DNA of 64,000 nucleotides from an uncultured Sphingomonadaceae bacterium (lineage in GTDB: Bacteria; Pseudomonadota; Alphaproteobacteria; Sphingomonadales; Sphingomonadaceae): assembly GCA_947499975.1 (NCBI GenBank), contig CANMQE010000003.1, positions 1 through 64,000 of the forward strand, written 5' to 3'. The notes beneath the pieces are model-generated. The model made no database searches. It had not been told where the DNA came from and worked only from the letters and a program-made list of their open reading frames with translations. This document shows positions 51,684-62,923 of this stretch, piece after piece. Made by a program: the position numbers and the translations under genes. Position 1 is the first letter of the stretch. Each line of letters opens with the position of its first letter.

Positions 51684-54179
51684 CTAGAACTTGTAGCCGA
51701 CACGCAGGCCGTAGGTGCGCGGCGGTTCCAGCGTGACACCCGCCACGTTTGCCGCGCCCAACTGGTAAAGCGAACGCATCGCCTCGTCGGTCAGATTGCG
51801 AATGAACAACGTCGCTGTAAAGCCGCGATCGTAGGGCACCAGGGAGACGCTGGCATCCAGCGTGACATCGCTTCCGCTATTGCCAGTGGGCAGGTAATTG
51901 TACCCGATCACTCGGTCGCTGCGATAGCGGCCGTCAAGTGTCGCTATCACTTCGTAATCGCGCATCTCGAAGGTTTGCTGCACGCCCAGGTTGATCGTCC
52001 AGTCGGGCGCATTGAGCGCGGGCCTGCCTGAACAATCGATGGTGAAGGAACGCTGCGCGCCGAGGTTCTGCGTGTAATCGCAGCCGGTGATCGGTGTGAG
52101 GAAGTTGGGCGGATCGGTTGCGTCGGACAGATCGACCTGTTCGTAGGTAAAGGTGTCGTAGGTTGCATCGAGATACTGCACGCCGCCACGGATCAGCGTG
52201 GTTTCGGTCGCCAGGAACTGGAAGTCCACTTCCGCCCCCTTGATGGAGGATTCGCCAACATTGCGGGTGTAGAACGAGTTGTTGCCGCGATCATCCACGC
52301 CCAGCGCGGCCAGCTGCTGGCCGTCATACTTCCAATAGAACGCTTCCAGATTAAGCTGCACGCGGTTGTCGAAGAAACTGTTCTTCGCGCCCAGCGTGAA
52401 GGCGTCGATATACTCAGGATCGTACTCTTCCTGCCCGAAGGTCAGGTTGAAGCCGCCAGCGCGGAAGCCGCTTTCGTAACTCGCGTAAATCAGATTGTCC
52501 GGCGTAACGTCGTATTCCAGCGCGGCACGCCAGGTTATCTCGTCATCCCCGGCGGACCGATCGATGGCGGTGGGCGAGTTTATCAGCAGGGCCTGCGGCC
52601 CCATCATTCCAAACGGCCCGTAAGGGAACGCGCCGTAGGGCGCAGGCGCGTCCAGCGGAGAGCCTGCCGGGAACAGCGCGGGATCGAGCTGGCCAAGCGA
52701 ATCGGCAAGCGTCAGGCCCACGGGAATGGTCGGCACCTGCGGACAGCTTGGCGGTCCGAAGGCAGGTTCGATCAGGCACACGCCTGTAGTCGCGATCGAG
52801 AGCGCATCAATGGAGCGGCTCTCGTCCGTATAGCGGATGCCGCCCACGACGCGGAAATCCTCGGTTACGCTGAAGGAGCCGCGACCGAAGATCGCGAACG
52901 ATTGCGTACTGGTTTCGAAGTCCTGGAAGGACACGGTGGAGAACTGGTTGTACGAGTTCACCCCGTCCACGTTCTCGTCGAAATAATAGGCGCCCACCAG
53001 CCATTCGACAGGCCCGGCATCGCCTGACAGCCGGCCCTCGATGCTGTACTGCTCGGCCACGTCCTGGTTGATCGCAGCCTTGAACGGCGGCCCGTTGAAC
53101 TGGTTATCCAGGGAAGATCGGCGATAGGCGGGGATGACCACAAGATCGATGCCGCCCAGATCGACGTTCAGCTCTGCATTCGCGCCCCAGAACTCATCGT
53201 CCCTGAAGGGAAAGGCGTAGCCCGTCACCGGAGAGTAAAGCGGGGCCGCCGTCGCATTATTCTCGATAAAGGCCAGCGTCTGCGGGGCGTGGAGCCCGGT
53301 AAAAGGCTCGGCCACGTTCTCGGGCGCCGGGATGAATTGCCAGTTGGGCACCGGGGCATCGGGCGTGAACGGTGCAAAGGTATAGACACCGTCGATATTC
53401 AGGCCCGATCCGGTGCCGGTCTGCGTTGAATAATCTGCCGAGATCCGGAAATCCACATCGGGAGAAAGCTCGAACAGCAGCTGTCCGCGCAGGGCCAGAT
53501 CTTCTGCTGCGCCCGTGCCGTCGGAATAATATCCATCTCGCTGTGCATAGCTGCCGGCAAAACGCGCAGCGATATTCTCCGCCACCGGCAGGTTCACCAC
53601 GCCGGTGAGTTCCAGCGCATCGTAATTGCCATATTGCGCACTGACGCTGCCCTCCACCACGCCAAGTCGCGGCGCATTGGGGATCACGTTCACCGCACCG
53701 CCCGTGGCGTTACGCCCATAGAGTGTGCCCTGCGGTCCCTTGAGGATCTCCACCCGGTTCACATCTAGGAAGGATGCCAGCGTAGAGGAAGGCCGCCCGA
53801 TATAAACGCCATCCAGGTTGAAGGCGACGGCGGGGTTCGTGTAGCCATTGTTGGCAAAGTTGCCGACCCCGCGGATGAAATAGCCCGCATTCGCGCCGCC
53901 GGATTCCGGAACGTAGAGCGCGGGCGCAACCTTGTTCAGCTGGGTCGCATCTACCACACCCGCGCGGCCTAGCTCCTCGCCGCTGGCAGCGTTGATGGGG
54001 ATGGCAGCATCCTGCAGGCTTTCCTCGCGGCGCTGCGCCGTAACGGTGATGACGTTGAGGCCGCCACGCTCTTCCGCTGCCTCGTCAGCGCGATCCTGAT
54101 CGGACGCATTCTTGGCATGGGCTGCAGCACTCAGCAGGCTGAGCGAAAGCGCAGTGGTGGCGAGAAAACGTACAGACAT
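51684..54179 (-). CDS. TonB-dependent outer-membrane receptor
   Basis: 831 residues. ATG 54179 follows GGGAG at six-base spacing and opens a signal peptide (MSVRFLATTALSLSLLSAAAHA). A TonB-box-like segment (LNVITVTAQRREE) precedes the plug domain (AIPINAASGEELGRAGVVDATQL, then RGVGNFANNGYTNPAVAF and KGPQGTLYGRNATGGAVN). The barrel runs to the C-terminal LRVGYKF, ending in Phe. It is of the sphingomonad aromatic/terpenoid-uptake type rather than a siderophore type by context: divergent catabolic operon and MFS gene next to it. Ligand is not proven. Confidence 0.92.
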   Translation of the reverse strand: MSVRFLATTALSLSLLSAAAHAKNASDQDRADEAAEERGGLNVITVTAQRREESLQDAAIPINAASGEELGRAGVVDATQLNKVAPALYVPESGGANAGYFIRGVGNFANNGYTNPAVAFNLDGVYIGRPSSTLASFLDVNRVEILKGPQGTLYGRNATGGAVNVIPNAPRLGVVEGSVSAQYGNYDALELTGVVNLPVAENIAARFAGSYAQRDGYYSDGTGAAEDLALRGQLLFELSPDVDFRISADYSTQTGTGSGLNIDGVYTFAPFTPDAPVPNWQFIPAPENVAEPFTGLHAPQTLAFIENNATAAPLYSPVTGYAFPFRDDEFWGANAELNVDLGGIDLVVIPAYRRSSLDNQFNGPPFKAAINQDVAEQYSIEGRLSGDAGPVEWLVGAYYFDENVDGVNSYNQFSTVSFQDFETSTQSFAIFGRGSFSVTEDFRVVGGIRYTDESRSIDALSIATTGVCLIEPAFGPPSCPQVPTIPVGLTLADSLGQLDPALFPAGSPLDAPAPYGAFPYGPFGMMGPQALLINSPTAIDRSAGDDEITWRAALEYDVTPDNLIYASYESGFRAGGFNLTFGQEEYDPEYIDAFTLGAKNSFFDNRVQLNLEAFYWKYDGQQLAALGVDDRGNNSFYTRNVGESSIKGAEVDFQFLATETTLIRGGVQYLDATYDTFTYEQVDLSDATDPPNFLTPITGCDYTQNLGAQRSFTIDCSGRPALNAPDWTINLGVQQTFEMRDYEVIATLDGRYRSDRVIGYNYLPTGNSGSDVTLDASVSLVPYDRGFTATLFIRNLTDEAMRSLYQLGAANVAGVTLEPPRTYGLRVGYKF

Positions 54180-54334
54180 CTTGAACTCCCAATGGCCCCG
54201 TTTGCTCTCAACGGGCCTTGGGAGGAGAAATCGCATCGCAGTGAGAATCAGTCCAATCTATTTTTCTTGTAGTTTTTCATCAATCCTGTGACTGGATCAA
54301 CGCCAGTTTCGAGAGCACGGATTGCCGGGGATGT

Positions 54335-55627
54335 CTATTTTTCCTCGACCCAGTCCCGCGAGATACTGCGCGTGGCCAGCAGCATGAGAACGCCGGCCAC
54401 CACATACATCGGCAGCACAGTCAGGATGGATATCCGCAGTGATTCATCGCCATAGATCGGCGCGTAGAGATCCGAGATGAGGCCCAGAGCATAGATCCCC
54501 CCACCAAGGCCGATCAGATTGTTGATGAGGAGGAAGATGGCAGATGCCGTCGCGCGGGCCCGCGGCTCCACCAGATGCTGAACGGCAGTGAGGACGGGGC
54601 CGAACCACACATAGGCAAGGCCCTGCGGGATCAGGAAAAGGAGAAACGCCAGCGTCAGGCTCTCTGTCAGCACGCCTGCTGCGTAAATGGGCGCCCCGAT
54701 GATGAAGGCGATGGCCGGCAGCCGGGGATACCATTTCTTGTTGCTGCCCAGCCTGTCTGCCAGTGCGCCGCCCGCCAGCATTCCCGTGACGCCGCCGATC
54801 AGCAGCACGCCGCCGGAAAACAGCGCGGCGCCCCAGAGATCGAGTTCGAAACTGCGGATCAGGAAGCTCGGCTTCCAGAAGCCGATGCCATAGCCGAGCA
54901 TGGAACTGAACGCCGCGCCGAATGCCATGAACCAGAAGGACGGCTTTTTCGACAGGATCAGAAAGACCGACCAGATGGACTGCTGCCCACCATGCGCCCC
55001 CGCGTCGGCAATTTTGGGCTTGGGTACGTCCTTCACCAGCAGCTTGAAGGCAGGAGCGATCAACATGCCCAGCCCGCCCATCACGAAGAAGGCCACGCGC
55101 CAGTCGATGGTGGAGGCGATCCAGCCGCCGCCCATCACCCCGATGGCGCTGCCGATGGGGATGCCAAGCGAATAGATCGCCAGTGCCGTTGCCCGGCGGC
55201 GAGGCGGGAAGTAGTCGCCGATGATTGCATAGCTCGGCGCAACGCCGCCTGCCTCGCCAACGCCCACACCCACGCGGGCAAGGAAGATGTGCCAGAAGTT
55301 CTGCGCCATGCCGCACAGCGCAGTGAAGGCACTCCAGAAGATCAGGGCAATGGTGATCACCCAGCTGCGACTGGTCCTGTCGGCGACGGCGGAAAGCGGA
55401 ACGGCGAGGGTGGAATACAGCACTGCAAAGGCCAGCCCGCCCAGCAGACCCATCTGGCTGTCGGAAAGGCCCAGATCAGCCTGGATCGGCGCCGCCAGGA
55501 TCGCCAGCATCATCCGGTCGAGGAAATTGAAGATGTAGACCAGCAGCAGCATCGCCAGCACGATGCTGGCTTTCGCAGGAAGGACGGGCTTGGTCGTTTC
55601 GCCGGGCGGGGATGTTTCGGCCGTCAT
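54335..55627 (-). CDS. MFS transporter
   Basis: 430 residues from ATG 55627, with AAAGG about ten bases upstream. About twelve membrane helices. The cytoplasmic loop between helices 2 and 3 carries AVPLSAVADRTSRSW (MFS motif A variant); helix 1 reads FNFLDRMMLAILAAPIQADLG, as in the spinster-like and anion:cation symporter groups of Proteobacteria. Motif C-type glycines appear in VGVGVGEAGG. It probably imports an aromatic or carboxylic acid across the inner membrane. Located between the receptor and acyl-CoA genes, same strand. Confidence 0.9.
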   Translation of the reverse strand: MTAETSPPGETTKPVLPAKASIVLAMLLLVYIFNFLDRMMLAILAAPIQADLGLSDSQMGLLGGLAFAVLYSTLAVPLSAVADRTSRSWVITIALIFWSAFTALCGMAQNFWHIFLARVGVGVGEAGGVAPSYAIIGDYFPPRRRATALAIYSLGIPIGSAIGVMGGGWIASTIDWRVAFFVMGGLGMLIAPAFKLLVKDVPKPKIADAGAHGGQQSIWSVFLILSKKPSFWFMAFGAAFSSMLGYGIGFWKPSFLIRSFELDLWGAALFSGGVLLIGGVTGMLAGGALADRLGSNKKWYPRLPAIAFIIGAPIYAAGVLTESLTLAFLLFLIPQGLAYVWFGPVLTAVQHLVEPRARATASAIFLLINNLIGLGGGIYALGLISDLYAPIYGDESLRISILTVLPMYVVAGVLMLLATRSISRDWVEEK

Positions 55628-55748
55628 GCTGCGGTATCCTTTTCGGAAAGACAGGCGGGGGCCGGATCGGGTGAACCGGCCCCCTTTCGCGCGCGATCGC
55701 ACACCCCGAGAGATGGAATGGGGAGCAACATGTCGCGGCGAAGCTGGA

Positions 55749-56604
55749 TCATGCGAACGGCGGCTCCTCGGCCCAGCCCATGTCGGGCAGGTCGGAACTC
55801 ACGCTGTCGGGATATTCGGCATCGCGCTTTTCCTTGAAAGCGGCGATACCCTCGCGAACGTCTGATGAACGTCCTCGCGAGGCGAACACGCGGCTATCGA
55901 CGCGGTGCATGTCCATCGGATGGGCCATCGTCTGCCCCTGCCACATCAATTGCCGGGCCAGCGCCACGGATACAGGCGCAGAAGCGGAAGTCATTTCCAG
56001 CGCTTTCTCCTTCGCGGCATCGAGCAGCTTGTCCGGCTCGTGCAGCGATTGCACCAAGCCTGCTTCCAGCGCCTCCTGCGCGCCGAACACACGGCCAGAG
56101 AAGGCCCAGTCCAGCGCCTTGGGCATCCCCACGATGCGGGGCAGGAACCAGCCCGAACACGCCTCCGGCGTTACGCCGCGGCGGGCGAAGACGAAGCCAT
56201 AGCGCGAATCCTGCGCCGCCATGCGCCAGTCCATCGGCAATTGCATCGTCGCCCCGATGCCGACTGCCGCGCCGTTCGATGCGGCGAGGACCGGTTTCAG
56301 GCTGCGGAAGATGCGCAGCGTCACCATGCCGCCTCCGTCACGGTCTGCCCCGCCGATATCCTCGCGCCCGGCGCGCTTGTCGTAATTGAAGGTGTCGCCG
56401 CCACTGCCAAGATCCGCGCCTGCGCAAAAGGCGCGGCCCGAACCTGTCAGAATTACCGCCTGCACAGCGTCATCCGCATCGGTCAGGTCGAACAGGGCGA
56501 GCAGATCCCTGATCATGGCGGGATTGAACGTATTCATCTGGTCCGGGCGATTGAATGTCGCCACGGCCAAGCCATTGTCGATTTCCAGATCGAGCGTCTG
56601 AAAG

Positions 56605-56612
<8 letters not shown>
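55749..56612 (-). CDS. Enoyl-CoA hydratase/isomerase family protein (crotonase)
   Basis: 287 residues from ATG 56612, with GGAGAG seven bases upstream, overlapping the hotdog-like gene by eight bases. Crotonase motifs: VATFNRPDQMNTFNPAMI, LTGSGRAFCAGADLG (oxyanion hole), SNGAAVGIGATMQLPMD and ARRGVTPEACSGWFLPRIVG with a glutamate in the catalytic region. Cytoplasmic. It hydrates or isomerises an unsaturated acyl-CoA. It lies downstream of hotdog-like, NMO-like and quinone reductase genes in one leftward series. Confidence 0.9.
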
Positions 56613-58541
<1,929 letters not shown>

Positions 58542-58547
58542 TCATCA

Positions 58548-58620
58548 CGTTGCCGCTTCTGGCAACGGTGAATTGCAGTTTCTGAAAACAGGGAATGGAG
58601 CATCGCCCTTTGTCAGGGCG
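58548..58620. terminator. Two hairpins between the quinone reductase and NMO-like genes
   Basis: CGCCCT (58604-58609) pairs with AGGGCG (58615-58620) just downstream of the quinone reductase stop on the minus strand and may end its transcript. CGTTGCC (58548-58554) pairs with GGCAACG (58561-58567) and lies about 45 bases before the NMO-like start, which suits an operator or leader. Neither has a T-tract. Confidence 0.35.
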
Positions 58621-58641
58621 ACTTGCCGAAGATAAAGTACG

Positions 58642-59547
58642 TCACTCCATCGTGACGACGACCTTGCCCACCGCTTTTCGCTCGGCCAGTCGGCGGATGG
58701 CCTCGCCGCCCTCGGCAAGCGGATAGGTCCTGTCGATGTGCGGAGTGATCGTGCCGTCCTGCCACCAGCGCACCAGCTGCGCGACATGTTCTGCATTGCG
58801 CTGTGGCTCGCGCATCACGAAACCGCCCCAGAACACGCCGCGCACATCGCAGCTTTTCAGCAGCGTCAGGTTCAGCGGCAGCTTGGGGATACCGGCGGGG
58901 AAGCCGATGACGAGATAGCGGCCCTCCCATGCAATGCTGCGCAAGGCAGGTTCACAATAATCGCCGCCCACGGGATCGTAGATCACATCAGCGCCGCCCG
59001 GACCCACGGCGTCCTTGAACGCGGCAGACAGCGCCTTGCTCGCCTCCTTGTCGAACGGGGCGCGCCCGTAAATCATGGTGGCATCCGCACCCGCCGCCTT
59101 CGCCGCCTCGGCCTTTTCCTCGCTGGACACCGCGGCCACGACGCGGGCGCCCATCGCCTTGCCAATTTCCACGGCAGCAAGGCCCGTACCGCCCGCTGCC
59201 CCCAGCACCAGCAGCGTCTGCCCTTCGCCCAGTTCGCCGCGATCCTTCAGCGCGTGGATCGTGGTGGCATAGGTCATCAGCAGTGCCGATCCTTCTATCG
59301 GGTCCGCGCCTCCGGGCAGGCGGAACGCACGATTTGCATCGACGACGAGCTGCTGCGCCAATCCGCCAAATCCGGTGACGGCAATCAGCCTGTCGCCCGC
59401 GCTCCAGCCTTCCACGCCCTCTCCCACCGCGATCACCTCGCCGGCGATTTCCGCGCCTGGTGCAAAGGGGCGTGGCGGGCGCATCTGGTACTTGTCCTCG
59501 ATGATCAGCACGTCGGGATAGTTGATGGAGCAGGCGATGACGCGCAC
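58642..59547 (-). CDS. Zinc-free MDR-family NAD(P)H quinone oxidoreductase; true start probably ATT at 59643
   Basis: 301 residues from the first canonical start (GTG 59547). That start removes the first strands of the GroES-like domain, whereas the frame continues upstream with KALLSHNPGGPETLELVDL, exactly the family N-terminus. It runs to ATT at 59643, which has GGAG five bases upstream, and there is no ATG, GTG or TTG between. The visible protein has INYPDVLIIEDKYQMRPPRPF, PGAEIAGEV, the Rossmann motif VLGAAGGTGLAAVEIGKAMG and DVIYDPVGGDYCEPALRS. No structural zinc Cys cluster. It reduces quinones or enones with NADPH. Confidence 0.85.
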   Translation of the reverse strand: MRVIACSINYPDVLIIEDKYQMRPPRPFAPGAEIAGEVIAVGEGVEGWSAGDRLIAVTGFGGLAQQLVVDANRAFRLPGGADPIEGSALLMTYATTIHALKDRGELGEGQTLLVLGAAGGTGLAAVEIGKAMGARVVAAVSSEEKAEAAKAAGADATMIYGRAPFDKEASKALSAAFKDAVGPGGADVIYDPVGGDYCEPALRSIAWEGRYLVIGFPAGIPKLPLNLTLLKSCDVRGVFWGGFVMREPQRNAEHVAQLVRWWQDGTITPHIDRTYPLAEGGEAIRRLAERKAVGKVVVTME

Positions 59548-59653
59548 GGCCAGTTCACCCTTGTCGGGCGATGGTTCGGGCAGATCGACAAGTTCGAGCG
59601 TTTCGGGGCCGCCGGGATTATGGGATAGCAGGGCCTTGATAATCTTTACTCCG

Positions 59654-60463
59654 TTATGATGCTGGTTCGATCAGGCGTGACCTGAGCGCGTCCACCACGC
59701 TCTCGTCGACGCCAATGGTAGCGAGGAAGGCGGGAAGAGAGCCGTAGTCCCGATCAATCCCGACAAACGCGCTGTTAAGGAAAGAGGGGTCTGCCGATCG
59801 CATCACGGCGATGGCCTCGGGCGGAAAGATCTCGCGCATCTTGCTTTGTGCCTGCGCACCGCCGTCGCGGCCAACGAAAACAGAGCGCGCCATATCGTCC
59901 TCGCTGGCAACGATCCTGCCGGTCATGGCGTAATCGTCCAGCACCAGGTCGCGCGGCACGCCCAGCGCACTCAGCACCAACGCGGCCGCCATGCCCGTGC
60001 GATCCTTGCCTGCAGAACAATGGATGACGCAAGGCGTGGCGCCGCCGGCAATGCGCTGCAGGATGTCGGCAAAGGCGTGGCCCAGCGTGCGCGGCAACTC
60101 GGTGTAGAAATCCTGCATCAGCGCCTCGGCCCCGTCTGCGGTTGGCGGATATTCCAGCGCCATCTTGGCAAGACTGCGTTTGTGCCCCGGCGGCCAGGTG
60201 TGGACTTCAAGATGTGGCGCTGTCCAAGCCGAGGGGTCGACCTCTCGTTCACGCGGGGCACGCAGATCGAAGATCGCGGTGATGCCTGCATCTTCCAGCA
60301 CCGCGATATCGGCTGTTGTCAGCCGCGAAAGCCGGTTGGAGCGGAAGAGCACGCCCCGCCTGACGCGCGCACCGTCACGGGCGTGATAGCCGCCGAAGTC
60401 GCGGAAGTTGCTTGCGCCCTCCAGCTTCACGATGCGTCCGATATCGTCGGGCGTCAGCGTCAT
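59654..60463 (-). CDS. Tyrosine-phosphatase-like protein (Y_phosphatase3 family)
   Basis: 269 residues from ATG 60463, which overlaps the TetR stop by four bases. Family signatures are FRDFGGYHARDG (20-30) near the N-terminus and the active-site CX5R loop HCSAGKDRTG with Cys149 and Arg155. The AFVGIDRDYGSLPAFL C-terminal region is also typical (PF13350). Cytoplasmic. In bacteria such proteins may act on phospho-tyrosine or on phosphorylated lipids/inositols; target unknown. It is translationally coupled to the double TetR regulator. Confidence 0.85.
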   Translation of the reverse strand: MTLTPDDIGRIVKLEGASNFRDFGGYHARDGARVRRGVLFRSNRLSRLTTADIAVLEDAGITAIFDLRAPREREVDPSAWTAPHLEVHTWPPGHKRSLAKMALEYPPTADGAEALMQDFYTELPRTLGHAFADILQRIAGGATPCVIHCSAGKDRTGMAAALVLSALGVPRDLVLDDYAMTGRIVASEDDMARSVFVGRDGGAQAQSKMREIFPPEAIAVMRSADPSFLNSAFVGIDRDYGSLPAFLATIGVDESVVDALRSRLIEPAS

Positions 60464-61734
60464 CCCTCTCCCAGGATCATCGCCGGATCGGCAAACATGC
60501 CTTGCGTCAGGCAGGATGCGTAGATCCGGATCGCCGTCTTGCGATCCATCGTCGCGGCCCATTTGCGCAGGTCATAGGCGGAGTTGAGCATGGCGGCGAT
60601 CGTCTGGCTGGCGATCAGCGGATTGACCGTGCGGATCGAGCCTTCCTGCGCCCCTTCCACCAGCGTATTGCCGAAGCGGAGGGCGGCCTGGTCCGAATTT
60701 GCCAGCACTTCGTTGCGCACATCGGCCGGCAGGGCCTGCAATGCCGATGTACGGGTCAGCGGGAACTCGCCATCGAACTGCAGATCCATCAAGTAGCTCA
60801 TCATCGCTTCCAGATGCTTCCACTGGCTTTCACCCATTGCACCGGCCGCAGTCTGCACGGCGGACATCCGGCTGAATGTGCGGCGAAAGCATTCGAGGAC
60901 GAGATCATCCTTGGTATCGAGGTGGTGATAGAAGCTGCCCTTCGTCACCTGCAACTCGTCTACAATGCGCGTGACGGACGCGCCGCGATAACCGCTTTCG
61001 TTGATAAGCCGTGTTGCCACGCCAAGGAAATTGGGCGCGCCGCGCTCCTCATCGCCCAGCGGCTCCCCATCGGCATCGCGCGGCAGATCCATGGGGGACC
61101 ATGTGGTGTCCGGCAAGGCCAGCCCGTTGTCGAACAGGTCGAACAGCTGCCGGTGCACGCGCGGGAACTCATCTGCCGGAAAACGCGCCAACCACACCGG
61201 CATCCAGAAGATGGTTTCCTGCAGCAAATGCGTGCGCGCGGTGATCAGCGTTTTTTCACGCGCGGAGAAATCTCCCCACAACGCGCGAGTGGCGCGGAAC
61301 AGGTCGACATATTGCTCCAACAGCGGAACGCGGATCGGGTCGTCCAGCGTGCGCACTTCGGAAAGGGTGGCGATGGGCACGTCGGTTTCATCGATCACGG
61401 CGGCCCGCAGATTGATGTGGAGTTCCAGCAGGCGGCGCACCCGCTCGCGCGGGGTCGGCTCTTTCGCAGCCTCGTCCACATACTCCCGCAGGCGGCCAAT
61501 CGCGCGTTCGAAAACGGCTGCGGCCAGCACGTCCTTGCGCGGGAAATAATAGGTGACACTGGTGGTGCTGAGTTCCACCGCACGCGACACCGCCTGCAAC
61601 GTGGTCGCCTTCGCCCCGTGCTCGTTGATGAGGACCGTCGCCGCATCGAGCAGGGCATCGCGCTTGCGCCGATATCGCGCACCCTGATGCGCTTTCGCCC
61701 TGCCGCCGGAAGTGCCGATTGTTTTCGCGTCCAT
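60460..61734 (-). CDS. Tandem (double) TetR-family regulator
   Basis: 424 residues from ATG 61734, with AAGGA upstream. Two TetR DNA-binding domains lie in one chain. The first HTH covers about 28-72 (LLDAATVLINEHGAKATTLQ, then STTSVTYYFPRKD). The second covers about 236-281 (FLGVATRLINESGYRGASVT, then KGSFYHHLDTKDD). Each is followed by a helical ligand domain. An open frame continues upstream on the same strand, but only as a shadow of the divergent kinase gene. It is divergent from an APH-like kinase by 117 bases and probably controls both that gene and the acyl-CoA genes. Confidence 0.88.
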   Translation of the reverse strand: MDAKTIGTSGGRAKAHQGARYRRKRDALLDAATVLINEHGAKATTLQAVSRAVELSTTSVTYYFPRKDVLAAAVFERAIGRLREYVDEAAKEPTPRERVRRLLELHINLRAAVIDETDVPIATLSEVRTLDDPIRVPLLEQYVDLFRATRALWGDFSAREKTLITARTHLLQETIFWMPVWLARFPADEFPRVHRQLFDLFDNGLALPDTTWSPMDLPRDADGEPLGDEERGAPNFLGVATRLINESGYRGASVTRIVDELQVTKGSFYHHLDTKDDLVLECFRRTFSRMSAVQTAAGAMGESQWKHLEAMMSYLMDLQFDGEFPLTRTSALQALPADVRNEVLANSDQAALRFGNTLVEGAQEGSIRTVNPLIASQTIAAMLNSAYDLRKWAATMDRKTAIRIYASCLTQGMFADPAMILGEG

Positions 61735-61851
61735 CGTCCTTCCATGCCCCAATCCATCTCTTTCGCCAAGCAAAAGGATGATGGTTTTTGGTTGTCCTCG
61801 ATGAACTTTCGAACGTATGGTATCCTCAAACGGAAGATCGGGAGCGTGACG

Positions 61852-62892
61852 ATGGCCGGCGACGAAAAACAATTTGAAGATCTCGACGCAAAGCGGCTTG
61901 GCGGGTGGATTGATGGGAATACGCAGATTGCCGGACCGCTGGAATCGGCGGAGAAGTTTCCGGGCGGACAATCGAACCCGACCTATCGCATCACCTGCGC
62001 CGGCCAGCGATACGTGCTGCGGCGCAAGCCTTTCGGCAAGATCCTGCCTTCCGCCCATGCGGTGGAGCGGGAATTCAGGCTGATCAGCGCGCTGCATCCC
62101 CTTGGCCTGCCGGTCGCGCAGCCTTTCGCCCTGTGCCAGGACGAGGAGGTGATCGGCTCCCCCTTCTACATCATGGCCATGGTGGAGGGCCGCGTTTTCT
62201 GGGATGGCGCCTTGCCCGATTGCGCGAAGGAGGAAAGAGCGCCCATCTACCACGCCCTGGTGGACACGCTGGCGCAGCTTCACGCGGTGGATCCCGAACA
62301 GGCGGGCCTTGGCGATTACGGCGCGCCGGGCAATTATTTCGAGCGGCAGGTGGGCCGCTGGACCAAGCAATACCGCGCATCGCAGACGGACGACCTGCCC
62401 GCAGTGGAGCAGCTTATCGAATTCCTGCCGGGCACCGTGCCGGCGCAGGAGCGCACCAGCATCATCCACGGCGATTACCGGATCGACAATTTGATCTACG
62501 CCCCCGACGCGCCCGACGTTCGGGCGATACTGGACTGGGAGCTTTCCACGCTGGGCGATCCCCTGGCGGATTTCACCTATCTCGCCATGAACTGGGCTCT
62601 GCCCCGCACGCGGAACAATGCCCAGATCGGCGGGCTGGACCTGCACGAGCTCGGCATCCCCTCGCTGGAGGAGATTACCCGGCGTTACTGCACCGCCACG
62701 GGGCGCAGCAGCGTGCCGGACATGAACTGGTATTTCGCCTACAACCTCTTCCGCCTCGTGGGCATCCTGCAGGGCATCAAGAAGCGCATCATCGACGGCA
62801 ACGCATCCAGCAAGGATGCGCAGGCAAAGGCCGCCATGGTGGAGCCGCTGGCCGCCGCAGCGCTGGATTTCGCCAAGAAGGCCGGGGCCTGA
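61852..62892 (+). CDS. APH-family phosphotransferase (ACAD10/11-like kinase)
   Basis: 346 residues from ATG 61852, with GGGAG seven bases upstream. Kinase-like motifs: FPGGQSNPTYRI (nucleotide loop), YVLRRKPFGKILPSAHAVEREF (Lys and Glu), IIHGDYRIDNLIY (catalytic HGDxxxxN) and AILDWELSTLGDPLADF (metal-binding DWE). It lacks the antibiotic-binding features of resistance APHs. Homologues of this form act with acyl-CoA dehydrogenases on 4-hydroxy acids. It starts a rightward group with SDR genes, opposite the double TetR. Confidence 0.88.
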   Translation: MAGDEKQFEDLDAKRLGGWIDGNTQIAGPLESAEKFPGGQSNPTYRITCAGQRYVLRRKPFGKILPSAHAVEREFRLISALHPLGLPVAQPFALCQDEEVIGSPFYIMAMVEGRVFWDGALPDCAKEERAPIYHALVDTLAQLHAVDPEQAGLGDYGAPGNYFERQVGRWTKQYRASQTDDLPAVEQLIEFLPGTVPAQERTSIIHGDYRIDNLIYAPDAPDVRAILDWELSTLGDPLADFTYLAMNWALPRTRNNAQIGGLDLHELGIPSLEEITRRYCTATGRSSVPDMNWYFAYNLFRLVGILQGIKKRIIDGNASSKDAQAKAAMVEPLAAAALDFAKKAGA

Positions 62893-62923
62893 ACCACACG
62901 AATTTTCTCAAGGAGTATCAAGC

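Noticed and set aside
61735..61851. Operator search between TetR and kinase genes
   Set aside because: TTCGAA and some imperfect symmetry are present, but no dyad long enough to call a TetR site.
61735..62646. Upstream extension of the TetR reading frame
   Set aside because: It is antisense to the APH-like kinase, whose catalytic motifs are intact; a ribosome-binding site supports the TetR start at 61734.
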